Positions 1-8,600 are shown, counted from the stretch's first letter. The stretch: DNA of 46,235 nt from Gammaproteobacteria bacterium (GCA_021773305.1 JAJFKH010000005.1:1-46235); one strand, 5' to 3'. A program made the numbers and translations. The notes: generated by a model not told the origin, from the sequence alone.

Positions 1-2
1 GT

Positions 3-830
3 GCACAGAAAACAAAATTTTTACATCCTATGTCTCAGGGGAAATTAATTGGTAGCTTTGGTTTAACTGAACCAGATGTAGGATCCGATCCCAGTGGGAT
101 GAAAACTACAGCAAGTAAAGTGGATGGAGGTTGGATCATAAATGGCAGCAAAATGTGGATCACCAATGCACCTTTTGCTGATATAGCCATTGTGTGGGCA
201 AAAACAAAAGAAGGGATCCGCGGTTTTATTGTGGAAAAAGAATTTTCTGGTTTTACTCGCAATGAAATTCATAACAAAATGTCCTTGCGTGCTTCTAGCA
301 CAGGAGAATTGGTATTTGAAAATTGTTTTGTCCCTGATGAAAATTATTTACCGGGCAGTGATTGCGGATTAAAGGCACCGCTCAGCTGTCTTAGCCAAGC
401 ACGTTTTGGTATTGCCTGGGGTGCAATGGGCGCTGCACGAGCATGTTTCGAAATGGCCCTTGCATACGCTAAAGAACGTAAGCAATTTAATAAACCCATC
501 GCTAGTTTTCAGCTCATACAACATGATTTTGCCGAAATGTATAATGAATTAGTCAAAGCACAATGGTTAAACTTACAACTTGCTCGTCTTAAAGATAAAG
601 GCCAAGTAAATCCTACAATGATTTCTTTGGCTAAAATGAATGCCTGTAAAGAAGCGATTAAGATCGCTCGCATGGCAAGAAATATTATGGGAGCCAATGG
701 GATCAGTTTGGAATATCATGTGATCCGCCATATGACTAATTTAGAATCTGTTTTGACTTATGAAGGTACCGATAATATTCATCATTTAGTGCTAGGCAAG
801 TACATTACAGGAATAGATGGGTTTTCCTAG
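3..830 (+). CDS. gcdH: glutaryl-CoA dehydrogenase, 3' part (acyl-CoA dehydrogenase family)
   Basis: The frame is open to the left edge, so the start codon lies outside the window; the ATG at 30 is internal. The visible 275 residues match the middle and C-terminal parts of glutaryl-CoA dehydrogenase, an FAD flavoenzyme of lysine/tryptophan breakdown that oxidises and decarboxylates glutaryl-CoA to crotonyl-CoA. Visible marks are the flavin/substrate motif GLTEPDVGSDPS, WITNAPFADI, the SLRAS-TGE segment, GIAWGAMGAA, RKQFNKPIASFQLIQ, and the C-terminal YEGTDNIHHLVLGKYITG. In the family the Glu of YEGT is the catalytic base. The GIAWG and MSLRASSTG segments favour glutaryl-CoA dehydrogenase over a short-chain acyl-CoA dehydrogenase. 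A ribD promoter follows, so this is the last gene of its unit. Confidence 0.93.
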   Translation, partial: AQKTKFLHPMSQGKLIGSFGLTEPDVGSDPSGMKTTASKVDGGWIINGSKMWITNAPFADIAIVWAKTKEGIRGFIVEKEFSGFTRNEIHNKMSLRASSTGELVFENCFVPDENYLPGSDCGLKAPLSCLSQARFGIAWGAMGAARACFEMALAYAKERKQFNKPIASFQLIQHDFAEMYNELVKAQWLNLQLARLKDKGQVNPTMISLAKMNACKEAIKIARMARNIMGANGISLEYHVIRHMTNLESVLTYEGTDNIHHLVLGKYITGIDGFS

Positions 831-844
831 CCAGCTTCTGGCTA
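828..844 (+). terminator. short hairpin overlapping the gcdH stop codon, possible weak terminator
   Basis: TAGCCAG (828-834) and CTGGCTA (838-844) form a perfect 7 bp stem with a 3-base loop, starting at the stop codon. No T-run follows directly, only the AT-rich CATAGTGTGTACTTAATTTT, so termination is uncertain. Confidence 0.3.
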
Positions 845-898
845 CATAGTGTGTACTTAATTTTATATAAAAGCCCTCTTTTTGTACAGCTTTGATTA

Positions 899-907
899 TG
901 TTATACT
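899..907 (+). promoter_or_regulatory. extended -10 promoter of the ribD operon
   Basis: TGTTATACT is an extended -10 element (TGn followed by TATACT at 902-907), 28 bases before the ribD ATG. A TTTTTG 17 bases upstream (879-884) is only a poor -35, as expected for extended -10 promoters. The leader would be only about 20 bases, with no room for an FMN riboswitch, and none is seen. Confidence 0.55.
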
Positions 908-935
908 AGCCACTTTATAATCAAACTTACGTCCT

Positions 936-2003
936 ATGCACCAACATTATTTACTTCAAGCATTAGAATTAGCCCAATTAGGGGAAGGCTTTTGTGCGCC
1001 TAACCCTAGTGTTGGAGCCGTGATTGTGAAAAATAATGAAGTGATAGCAACCGGTTATCATCTAGGTGCAGGTCAGGCTCATGCTGAAGTGATGGCATTG
1101 CAGGCTGCGGGAGAGCAGGCACAGGGTGCCTCAATCTACATCACTCTAGAGCCTTGTTGTCATTTTGGTCGGACACCGCCATGTACCGATGCACTAATAT
1201 CCTCTGGCATCGGCCACGTTTTTTATGGATATGCTGATCCTAATCCATTGGTAGAGGGGAAGAGTCAAAGGTTATTAGAAGCTGCCGGGATCCCTTGCCA
1301 AAAGCTGCAACTTGATGAAATCGATGATTTTTATGAACCTTATGCTTATTGGATGCAACATAAAACGCCCTGGGTGACTTGTAAAATAGCGCAAACGTTA
1401 GATGGAAAAATTGCCAATAGTGATGGTACTCCTCGTATAATAACTGGGAGAGCATTACAAGAATTTACTCATCAGCAGCGACTCATTAGTGATGGTATTT
1501 TAACCACCAGCCGTACGGTATTGATGGATGATCCGCAGATGAATGTGCGCTTGAGAGAAAAAACCATTGCTAAGCCCGTTTACATTTTAGATCGTACATT
1601 GATCTTAGAGCCGACAGCAAAGCTCATAGCAACGGCATCTAAGGTGGTGTTTTTTCATGGTGAGGGCGCAGAGCCGGCAAAAAAATGGCATGGTATGGCC
1701 CATGTGCAACTACAGGAAGTTCCTGAAAAAAATGAAAAGTTATGCTTAGACACAATCCTACAGCGGATCGGTGAGCAAGGCTGTCACCGACTATGGGTGG
1801 AATCAGGGGGACGGTGTTTTAACAGTTTGGTGCAAAGAAACCGAGTTCATCAGGCATTTTTGTATATTTCCCCCCAGTATTTAGGTACAATAGGCCACTC
1901 CCTGTGGGATGGAGCTTGGGATGTGGCCGCTGGAACTTGTGATATCCAGTGGTACGGGGCAGGCCGAGATGGGATTTGTGAATTGCGCTGGCCCACCAAT
2001 TAA
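936..2003 (+). CDS. ribD: bifunctional riboflavin biosynthesis deaminase/reductase RibD
   Basis: This enzyme carries out two successive steps of riboflavin synthesis: deamination of the diaminopyrimidine formed by GTP cyclohydrolase II, then NADPH-dependent reduction of the ribosyl side chain. The N-terminal cytidine-deaminase-type zinc site is intact: HAE at residues 49-51, Cys74 in EPCCHFGRTPPC, and Cys83. The C-terminal reductase half starts near residue 145 (PWVTCKIAQTLDGKIA) and includes the GRALQEFTHQQR and VESGGRCFNSL segments. At 355 residues the length is normal. The start lacks a clear Shine-Dalgarno sequence and lies about 20 bases after the predicted transcription start. ribBA follows after 17 bases, so these form one operon. 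Confidence 0.96.
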   Translation: MHQHYLLQALELAQLGEGFCAPNPSVGAVIVKNNEVIATGYHLGAGQAHAEVMALQAAGEQAQGASIYITLEPCCHFGRTPPCTDALISSGIGHVFYGYADPNPLVEGKSQRLLEAAGIPCQKLQLDEIDDFYEPYAYWMQHKTPWVTCKIAQTLDGKIANSDGTPRIITGRALQEFTHQQRLISDGILTTSRTVLMDDPQMNVRLREKTIAKPVYILDRTLILEPTAKLIATASKVVFFHGEGAEPAKKWHGMAHVQLQEVPEKNEKLCLDTILQRIGEQGCHRLWVESGGRCFNSLVQRNRVHQAFLYISPQYLGTIGHSLWDGAWDVAAGTCDIQWYGAGRDGICELRWPTN

Positions 2004-2020
2004 AAACGAGGAACATTATT

Positions 2021-3253
2021 ATGGCAACACCGTTTATTACCACAGAAGAAGCTATTGAAGCCTTTCGTCAAGGACAGATGATTATTTTGATTGATGACGA
2101 AGACAGAGAAAATGAAGGTGATTTGATTGTTGCTGCGGAGGCCGTAACACCTGAAATGATCAATTTTATGTTGACCCATGGGCGTGGTTTGGTGTGTTTA
2201 CCCATGAGTGAAACGATGGTTGAGCGACTGGATTTACCAATGATGGCAAAAAAAAATGCCACCAAGTTTCAAGCGCCTTTTACTGTTTCCATTGAAGCGA
2301 CCGAAGGGATTACCACAGGAATTTCCGTGCACGATCGATGCAAAACCATTCAGACTGCGATTGACCCTTCGTCGACATCTGAGGATGTGAGCACCCCGGG
2401 CCATGTTTTTCCTCTTCGGGCAAAAAAAGGGGGCGTGCTTGCTCGTTCAGGTCATACCGAAGGAACGGTAGACTTAGCGATCTTGGCGGGACTTAAACCT
2501 GCGGGTGTCTTATGTGAAATTCTCAATGAAGATGGCACCATGGCAAGGCTGCCACAATTGCTGGAATTTGGTAAAAAGCATGATTTGAAAATAGCCTCTA
2601 TCAATGACTTAATTGCTTATCGAATGCGTTCAGAACGATTAGTTTACGATGTTTCAACTGCACGTTTACCCATGGATCCTTATGGCGATTTTACGATTAA
2701 AGTGGTGGCAAATAAAATTGATAATGTGCAGCATACGGTATTAATCAAGGGAGATATTGATCCAGATAAGCCAACCTTGGTGCGTGTGCATTCAGAATGT
2801 TTAACAGGGGATGTCTTTAATTCTACTCGCTGTGATTGTGGCTGGCAGTTGCAATCGGCCATGGGAAAAATTAGCGAAGAAGGTGGTGTGTTACTTTATA
2901 TGCACCAAGAAGGCCGTGGCATTGGTCTTGGAAATAAAATTAAAGCCTATGCATTACAAGATACTGAAGGACTAGATACGGTAGAAGCTAACCATCGATT
3001 GGGCTTTAAAACAGATCACCGAGATTATGGCATTGGCTCTCAAATCTTGTCTTACCTTGGTGTGAAAAAAATGCGTTTACTCACCAATAACCCAAAAAAA
3101 ATTCATGGTATTGATGGTTACGGAATTGATATTGTGAGCCGTGAACCTATTGAAATGTTACCCCATAAAAACAATCTTCGCTATCTACAAACCAAGAGAG
3201 ATAAAATGGGGCATTTACTTAATTTAACCGATGCATTGGAGGAAGAAGCATGA
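2021..3253 (+). CDS. ribBA: 3,4-dihydroxy-2-butanone-4-phosphate synthase / GTP cyclohydrolase II
   Basis: This fusion enzyme makes both riboflavin precursors. The N-terminal RibB half has DDEDRENEGD (residues 25-34) and SGHTEGTVDLA (143-153). The C-terminal RibA half keeps the zinc cysteines, Cys260, Cys271 and Cys273, in HSECLTGD and RCDCGWQL, together with HQEGRGIGL and TNNPKKIHGIDGYG. Both halves therefore look active; many gammaproteobacterial RibBA proteins have a degenerate RibA half, and this one does not. The start follows the ribosome site GAGGAA. The stop overlaps the next start as ATGA (3250-3253), which suggests translational coupling to ribH. Confidence 0.96.
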   Translation: MATPFITTEEAIEAFRQGQMIILIDDEDRENEGDLIVAAEAVTPEMINFMLTHGRGLVCLPMSETMVERLDLPMMAKKNATKFQAPFTVSIEATEGITTGISVHDRCKTIQTAIDPSSTSEDVSTPGHVFPLRAKKGGVLARSGHTEGTVDLAILAGLKPAGVLCEILNEDGTMARLPQLLEFGKKHDLKIASINDLIAYRMRSERLVYDVSTARLPMDPYGDFTIKVVANKIDNVQHTVLIKGDIDPDKPTLVRVHSECLTGDVFNSTRCDCGWQLQSAMGKISEEGGVLLYMHQEGRGIGLGNKIKAYALQDTEGLDTVEANHRLGFKTDHRDYGIGSQILSYLGVKKMRLLTNNPKKIHGIDGYGIDIVSREPIEMLPHKNNLRYLQTKRDKMGHLLNLTDALEEEA

Positions 3254-3726
3254 GTCAAGGTATTCGTTATATTCACGCAGAAGATGTGCAATCAGAATTT
3301 AATATTGCAATTGTTGTGAGTCGTTTCAATAATGAGGTGACTGATAAATTATTAGAAGGAACTTTAGAACGTTTGAAGGAATTGGGTTTTTCTGATGAAC
3401 AACTCACAGTCGCTTGGGTGCCTGGGGCAGTAGAAATTCCTCTGGTCGTTCAGAGTTTCGCTCGCCAAGACCGGTATCCTGTGATTATTGCTCTCGGTGC
3501 TGTGGTGCGAGGAGGTACAGGCCATTATGATTTTGTCTGTAAACAAGTGAGTGATGGCTGTCAACAATTGGCACTGCAATATCATAAACCGGTAGTCTTC
3601 GGCGTATTAACCACAGAGAATCAAGCTCAAGCACTGGATCGAGTGGGCGGTAGTCATGGCCACAAAGGCCGAGAAGCAGCAGACTGTGCCTATGAGATGG
3701 TTTCTGTGATGAGTCAACTAGATTAG
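3250..3726 (+). CDS. ribH: 6,7-dimethyl-8-ribityllumazine synthase
   Basis: Lumazine synthase condenses the RibD-pathway pyrimidine with dihydroxybutanone phosphate; the subunits form large shells in this family. Substrate-site motifs are visible: SRFNNEVTDKLLEG, VPGAVEIPL, and ALGAVVRGGTGHYDFV, where His92 is the likely catalytic histidine. FGVLTTENQAQALDR and GGSHGHKGREAA follow near the C-terminus. The 158-residue length is typical. It overlaps ribBA by 4 bases and, unusually, its last 9 bases overlap the 3' end of a convergent gene. The nusB gene that often follows ribH is absent, as is a riboflavin synthase gene. Confidence 0.96.
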   Translation: MSQGIRYIHAEDVQSEFNIAIVVSRFNNEVTDKLLEGTLERLKELGFSDEQLTVAWVPGAVEIPLVVQSFARQDRYPVIIALGAVVRGGTGHYDFVCKQVSDGCQQLALQYHKPVVFGVLTTENQAQALDRVGGSHGHKGREAADCAYEMVSVMSQLD

Positions 3727-5601
3727 CATCACAGGCTGTTTGTCTGTGATTTGGATGGGAAGACTTTGGTATACAGCTAATCTTTCCGGTATCTTACTTT
3801 TTGGCGCAAGACGGTGGATATTTCTGCCAAACACATCAAGGCAATCTTCATGCTCAGCCTGAGTGATTTTATATTCTTTTGCTTCTAATAAATGCAAAAG
3901 ATGATTTTTAGCGAAATTTGCAATTTCCTGGCTATCATTGGTTTCACGATAACCATCACAATTCCCATGAAATATACTTCGTGGGCGGCTTCGAAGCTGA
4001 CTGAAAAACACATTGTCGCCGGGTTTATTTTCATCCCTACCAATGCCAATGTCATCAAAAAATTGCTTCACCTCAGCAATAGTTTCCAATTGTGAAGCAA
4101 ATAATTTTAAATGGGAGATTAACAAGCTATCGGGATCTTTAAGGTTATGTTTATGATTAAATACTTCTGTTTCTAATCTTATTTGTCGGGCATTATAGTT
4201 GGGTTGATCATCGCTTCCATACTGCTGTAAGTGCGCAATTTTTAAATCGATAAAGCGTTTAAAAGATTCAATTTCATCTTGATGATACTTTAATGCTTGT
4301 ATTTTATCAGAAGGAAGGTTGCTCAGCTTTATTGAAGTTTCAATGGCATTCAGCGTATTTGCTTTTTGTTTACCTTCGGTAATTTTTTCATCGGCAAAAT
4401 TACGATACCAGATGGCATAGTCATGAAATGGATAACTCTCTTTGACTAAATGTGATACTAAAGAAGCATCCTTAAGACTGATACCTTGGATAGGGGTTAA
4501 TGCTTCAAGAGATTTTTTTTCAGCATTGAATAACCGTACTCGATGTGAAAGAATTTTATTAGTCACAATATATGCGGCAAAATCATTGATTTTTTTCTCA
4601 TCAATAATAGTGCCCGTTATAAGTTTATCAAAATCTGGTTTTTCGTGTCTTGGATGAATTCGGACAGTTTTAGAAATGTTTTGATGAATATTGTTTGCTA
4701 ATTCTGTACCACTCTTGATAGCTGAATTTAATCCTTTGAAAAAAGATAATCCGAGTTGAGCGTCACCTATTAGACAATAATATACTCCATTGACTCTTTT
4801 TATGACTTGTTGACAGTGGTGTTCAGGTAATTCTGTGACATTGAGCTTTACTTCAGAATATCGAATATTTTCTGATTTGGTAACAATTGAATGTCCTAAA
4901 ATGATTTTGATATCAGAGAGTAGATCGTCAGGGATCTCCACTTCTTGGTTGCCAAAAATATAGATAGGGTTTTTAAAGGTCGCTCTATTTTTTAGATTAT
5001 TATATGCTTTTTCATCAATAAGAATTTGAATCGTAACGGGCGTTTGACCTTCTTGTATTTTGCCCACATGAATATCAGCCAGGTAGTGGGTTTTTTTTAA
5101 TAGAGGATATAACTCTGTTATAGAAGATAATGGGGTTGCATTTCCTGCTACGGTATATTTAATGTGAGCGGCATATTTTAGTGGTATTTTGACTTTATTG
5201 TCGGGGCCAAATATTTGTTGATTCACGGTGCTTCTTACACCATCTGCGCCAATGATCATGGCTGTTTTAGGATAAGCATTGAGGATGTCTTTTTGAATAT
5301 TGGTAATCTGTTGATATTTGATTTCGATGCCCAACTCTTTCGCTAAATCAAGTAATATTTCTTCTAAGTGATTTGTCTTAATGCGGTCATTTCTTTTTAA
5401 TTGTTTAATTAAGTTCTCTAGAATGCCTTTGTTATCTCTAATTGATCCCTCAAAGGAACTCGGTTCTAAGCGCAATACATGAGAGCGTTGGTACATTTCA
5501 TATTTTTCGAATAGGATGATGTCAAGATTAGGGTTACGTAATTTAAGTTGGATCCCTTGCCAGAGTCCAGCAGGGCCTGCACCAATGATTGCTATGGTCA
5601 T
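3718..5601 (-). CDS. FAD-dependent monooxygenase-like protein, MICAL-like N-terminus
   Basis: A 627-residue protein with an N-terminal Rossmann FAD site (GAGPAG at residues 7-12, acidic end of beta-2 in LFEK), a second flavin motif IIGADGVRST, and the third motif LIGDAQLGLSFFKGLNSA near residue 275-292. These mark class A (p-hydroxybenzoate-hydroxylase fold) monooxygenases. The stretch RSHVLRLEPSSF, followed by a helical segment and LAKELGIEI, resembles the actin-oxidising MICAL proteins more than ubiquinone hydroxylases; that is a visual comparison only. Residues from about 310 on are helical, charged and unrecognised. There is no signal peptide. It converges with ribH, overlapping by 9 bases. 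The substrate is unknown; it could be metabolic or a host-directed effector. Confidence 0.7.
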   Translation of the reverse strand: MTIAIIGAGPAGLWQGIQLKLRNPNLDIILFEKYEMYQRSHVLRLEPSSFEGSIRDNKGILENLIKQLKRNDRIKTNHLEEILLDLAKELGIEIKYQQITNIQKDILNAYPKTAMIIGADGVRSTVNQQIFGPDNKVKIPLKYAAHIKYTVAGNATPLSSITELYPLLKKTHYLADIHVGKIQEGQTPVTIQILIDEKAYNNLKNRATFKNPIYIFGNQEVEIPDDLLSDIKIILGHSIVTKSENIRYSEVKLNVTELPEHHCQQVIKRVNGVYYCLIGDAQLGLSFFKGLNSAIKSGTELANNIHQNISKTVRIHPRHEKPDFDKLITGTIIDEKKINDFAAYIVTNKILSHRVRLFNAEKKSLEALTPIQGISLKDASLVSHLVKESYPFHDYAIWYRNFADEKITEGKQKANTLNAIETSIKLSNLPSDKIQALKYHQDEIESFKRFIDLKIAHLQQYGSDDQPNYNARQIRLETEVFNHKHNLKDPDSLLISHLKLFASQLETIAEVKQFFDDIGIGRDENKPGDNVFFSQLRSRPRSIFHGNCDGYRETNDSQEIANFAKNHLLHLLEAKEYKITQAEHEDCLDVFGRNIHRLAPKSKIPERLAVYQSLPIQITDKQPVMLI

Positions 5602-5679
5602 TTTTTTCTCACAAATGTTGTTGTTTTTGTTAAATAAGAATAAACTATTAATGTTAAAGAAATATTAAATTAGCTTGTG

Positions 5680-6255
5680 TTAAATGTGCTGCTGCCGGAT
5701 CCAGTAGTCTAAGCTTAAGTAGCGGCCTGCGCCAATAAAAAATAGCGTGAGTAGCATAATTGAATAAGTCACGGCAAATTCCACACCATTATTGAGTATG
5801 ACGGGTGTGCCTAATTCTGTGATATAGTCGTGACGGCCAGGGTGGGTTTGTTCCAGCCACGTGAGTAGGCCCTGTAGCCTTTGGGCGGCAGCAGAGCTGG
5901 TGTCGGCAATGGCAAGCCAACCATTCTCAATATGCACCGTAATGCCTGCAATAATCATCACAAATATTAAGGGAATGCTGATCCAGCGTACGGCGAAGCC
6001 GAAGAGCAGAAAAATAGCGCCGAGAGTTTCTATACCACCGGTGAGTGCAGCCAAAAAAGTGGGGAAGGGTAAACCTAAACCCCAGTCAGGATTGCCAAAC
6101 CAAGCAGCAGTACTTTCAAGATTTTGTAACTTTGTGATACCTCCCATCCAAAAAATAGGAACTAAATAGAGGCGCAGAGCCAGTGGCGCGAGAAAATCCA
6201 CTACGCAAGTTTTGTCTAACCATTGCTGTAGCCCAATAAATATTTTTGTACACAT
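5680..6255 (-). CDS. DoxX family membrane protein
   Basis: A 191-residue integral membrane protein of the DoxX superfamily, to judge from the N-terminal ALRLYLVPIFWMGGITKL segment, the central LAALTGGIETLGAIFLLFGF helix and a C-terminal SIMLLTLFFIGAGRYLSLD helix. About four transmembrane segments are evident. Residues 113-150 form a longer polar loop (IENGWLAIADTSS...PGRHDYI). DoxX-like proteins are found in quinone/thiosulfate oxidation and in redox stress complexes, but the substrate of this one cannot be deduced. It lies 78 bases upstream of the flavoprotein gene on the same strand, so they may be co-transcribed. Confidence 0.8.
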   Translation of the reverse strand: MCTKIFIGLQQWLDKTCVVDFLAPLALRLYLVPIFWMGGITKLQNLESTAAWFGNPDWGLGLPFPTFLAALTGGIETLGAIFLLFGFAVRWISIPLIFVMIIAGITVHIENGWLAIADTSSAAAQRLQGLLTWLEQTHPGRHDYITELGTPVILNNGVEFAVTYSIMLLTLFFIGAGRYLSLDYWIRQQHI

Positions 6256-6408
6256 AATTTAGTCAATTAAATGATAAAATTCCTTTTGTTAAATTATAGT
6301 CGATAGATGGCGATATTCACGGTCAGTCATAGCAGCTCCTTGATCCTGCCTACCTTTCATGGTACAGTTTATGGCCTTACACGAGAAATAAAATAAGCAG
6401 TTTTATTA

Positions 6409-6669
6409 ATGAATAAGCATGAAGAATTTGGACGCGCTATAGTTAAAAAATGGGTTGACTATGCAGAAGAAACCCCAGATATTGAATTGTGGTATCCACG
6501 CAAAAAACTATTAACAAGTCCGGGATTTGAGTCGGAAACAACTCAGGTAATAAAACTTATAGACAAGATTCCCTTATTGGCTTTGAAAAATAAACGGTTA
6601 GGATTTGTTTGTTATAGTCGTTGTACTCATCTTCTTGAAATATTGTTGAAGGGAAAGATATCCGTGTAA
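6409..6669 (+). CDS. small hypothetical protein
   Basis: An 86-residue ORF with an ATG start and plausible codon use. The N-terminus is charged (MNKHEEFGRAIVKKWVDYAEETPD) and the C-terminal half carries a modest hydrophobic patch around LGFVCYSRCTHLLEILLKG. No family is recognised. There is no strong ribosome site. It stands alone between the DoxX gene and perM, a short region that may hold gene remnants, so it may itself be a fragment of a longer decayed gene. Confidence 0.4.
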   Translation: MNKHEEFGRAIVKKWVDYAEETPDIELWYPRKKLLTSPGFESETTQVIKLIDKIPLLALKNKRLGFVCYSRCTHLLEILLKGKISV

Positions 6670-6703
6670 ATGAACCATTGATTATTTACGATAGTAAGCG
6701 GAA

Positions 6704-6832
6704 TCATTCTGCTAAGTCCGCACGAAAGTCAGTGATAGTATGAGCAATCCCATCCACCCACCTGCGAGCAATATAGAAAGAGCTTTTAACGAATAACTGG
6801 ATATCTGGCCCTTTTCCTGTTTCAATGGTCAT
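6704..6832 (-). CDS. possible 42-residue small protein or gene remnant
   Basis: A short minus-strand frame from ATG (6832) to TGA (6704). It encodes a protein-like sequence starting MTIETGKGPDIQLFVKSS and containing FYIARRWVDGIAHTI and DFRADLAE. Codon use looks coding and the amphipathic pattern is regular. No ribosome site is clear. The ARRWVDGIA segment loosely recalls AIVKKWVDYAEE in the neighbouring 86-residue ORF, which may be chance. Confidence 0.3.
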   Translation of the reverse strand: MTIETGKGPDIQLFVKSSFYIARRWVDGIAHTITDFRADLAE

Positions 6833-6862
6833 AATATAACGAAACAGGTCAATATTAGGCAG

Positions 6863-7933
6863 ATGAAACAAGTTTTTAGTCGTTGGTTTACCCGTTATTT
6901 TTCTGATCCGGAAGCCGTGATATTAGCTGTTATCATTGCTTTTGCGCTATTTGTGCTCTACACCGCAGGATATATGCTTGCTCCGGTTTTTGCAGGGTTG
7001 GTCATCGCCTACCTGCTAGAGGGACTCGTGAGTCGCTTAAGTGGGATGAAAGTCCCACATGTTTGGGCAGTGAGTCTGGTATTTTTGTTGTTTATGGGCG
7101 CGTTAGTGATTCTTTTACTTTTCATGTTGCCTTTGTTAATACGTCAATTGACAAATATGTTTACAGAAATGCCAAATACTCTGGGACAAATGCAATCGTT
7201 GTTGCTCCAGCTTCCAGAGCGTTACCCAGATTATTTTACTGTTGAGCAAATTACTCAATTTATCGGTCAATTTAAAACTAGCAGTATTCAATTTGGTCAG
7301 CGTATATTATCTTTTTCCATCGCTTCAATTCCTGCGCTGATTACCATGGTGGTCTATTTGGTTTTGGTACCTTTATTGGTATTTTTCTTTCTTTTAGATA
7401 GAGATAAGCTTACCGGTTGGGTGGTGGGTTTTCTACCAAGCAAAACCCGTTTGATGGGGGAAATTTGGCAAGAAGTTGATTATCAACTGGGAAATTATGT
7501 CCGCGGAAAATTCATTGAAATCGTTATTGTGGGCATTGCCGCTTATATTCCCTTTGTCTTGATGGGATTGCCCTATAGTTTTTTACTTGCCGTCTTAGTG
7601 GGATTGTCGGTGCTGATCCCTTTCATTGGTGTGACGATTATTACAATTCCTGTGGAGATTATCGCTTTTCTTCACTGGGGATGGTCTCCAGAGTTTGCTT
7701 GGTTAACGGTGATTTATGCGATGATTTGCTTGCTTGATGCGAATTTACTCGTTCCAGTCCTTTTTTCTGAAGCGGTTAATTTGCATCCTGTGGCAATTAT
7801 TATTGCAATCTTATTTTTTGGTGGCCTTTGGGGCTTTTGGGGAGTGTTTTTTGCGATCCCTCTTGCAACCTTAGTCCAGGCTATGATGCTGGCCTGGCCT
7901 AGAACCCATCAACGGGGCGATGTTCCTACTTAA
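6863..7933 (+). CDS. perM: AI-2E family transporter / PerM-type permease
   Basis: A 356-residue inner-membrane protein with about eight transmembrane helices. It is collinear with E. coli PerM: the N-terminal RYFSDPEAV, the middle MVVYLVLVPLLVFFFLLDRD, then LLAVLVGLSVLIPFIG, and the highly conserved C-terminal NLLVPVLFSEAVNLHPVA and GGLWGFWGVFFAIPLATL. The wider family includes the AI-2 exporter TqsA and sodium/proton antiporters, so the substrate is open. It stands convergent to gcvR, 6 bases apart. perM also lies near the gcvR-dapA-purC region in enterobacteria. Confidence 0.9.
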   Translation: MKQVFSRWFTRYFSDPEAVILAVIIAFALFVLYTAGYMLAPVFAGLVIAYLLEGLVSRLSGMKVPHVWAVSLVFLLFMGALVILLLFMLPLLIRQLTNMFTEMPNTLGQMQSLLLQLPERYPDYFTVEQITQFIGQFKTSSIQFGQRILSFSIASIPALITMVVYLVLVPLLVFFFLLDRDKLTGWVVGFLPSKTRLMGEIWQEVDYQLGNYVRGKFIEIVIVGIAAYIPFVLMGLPYSFLLAVLVGLSVLIPFIGVTIITIPVEIIAFLHWGWSPEFAWLTVIYAMICLLDANLLVPVLFSEAVNLHPVAIIIAILFFGGLWGFWGVFFAIPLATLVQAMMLAWPRTHQRGDVPT

Positions 7934-7939
7934 TCTGTA

Positions 7940-8512
7940 CTACAGTCGCTCTGGCTCGATAATAGCGTCGATATTGAGTTCTTCACAAAGTAACAAAAAA
8001 TTTTCTCGAATATCAGAAATCTGATAGGCAGCAGGAATATATACTCGCATCCGCAGAGAAATCATTTTTGCGCCAGTATGGCTTTGGTATGGATTATTGC
8101 TAAATTCATAAATATGAATATTTTGATCGGAAAAAAATTCGCTGATATCTTTGATAAGATTTTCCCTTTCAATAGAAATTAATTCAACGCTATAGGGTAG
8201 TAAATTAGACTCGGGATAGTGCCTAGGTTCAGTACGTTTTTTGATGATGGTAAAGCCATTTTGATTTTCGATGCTGGGTAATTGAGTTTCTAATTTTGCA
8301 AGGACGCTCCAACTAGCACTTAATAATAGTGATATGTTTGCTTCTGAGCCTAAGGTGACTAATCGGCATTTTTCAATGCTACATTGGAATTGGGTTACAA
8401 GGTCGATGATTTTATGCAAAATACCTGGCTTGTCTTCGGTTAAGACCGATATGAGCATGAGTTGCTTGGTACCAATTGTTTCTTGTTTCATAACGTTAAG
8501 GATCCATTCCAT
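7940..8512 (-). CDS. gcvR: GcvR-type protein with two ACT domains
   Basis: A 190-residue protein with two ACT domains: the first starts at LMLISVLTEDKPGILHKII (about residues 18-80), the second at YSVELISIERENLIKDI (about 106-185). Length, layout and genome position (divergent from dapA) match GcvR, the accessory repressor that modulates GcvA at the glycine cleavage operon in enterobacteria. In species lacking GcvA the role is unclear, and no gcvA is seen here. The ATG at 8491, eight codons inside, is an alternative start that fits the usual GcvR N-terminus better; neither start has a strong ribosome site. Confidence 0.8.
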   Translation of the reverse strand: MEWILNVMKQETIGTKQLMLISVLTEDKPGILHKIIDLVTQFQCSIEKCRLVTLGSEANISLLLSASWSVLAKLETQLPSIENQNGFTIIKKRTEPRHYPESNLLPYSVELISIERENLIKDISEFFSDQNIHIYEFSNNPYQSHTGAKMISLRMRVYIPAAYQISDIRENFLLLCEELNIDAIIEPERL

Positions 8513-8600
8513 TGCTTAGGATTAGGCTTGTATATTACTCATATCGGTAATATGATCAACAATTTTAGCCTTATAGTGGGTGATCTTGGGGGAAATTTTT

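Noticed and set aside
831-935. FMN riboswitch upstream of ribD
   Set aside because: Only 105 bases are available, an extended -10 promoter takes up the end, and none of the conserved FMN-element blocks is visible.
3728-3750. Inverted repeat ATCACAG/CTGTGAT just after ribH as a terminator
   Set aside because: The stem is 7 bp with a 9-base loop, but no T-run follows and it lies inside the 3' coding end of the convergent flavoprotein gene, so it may be chance.
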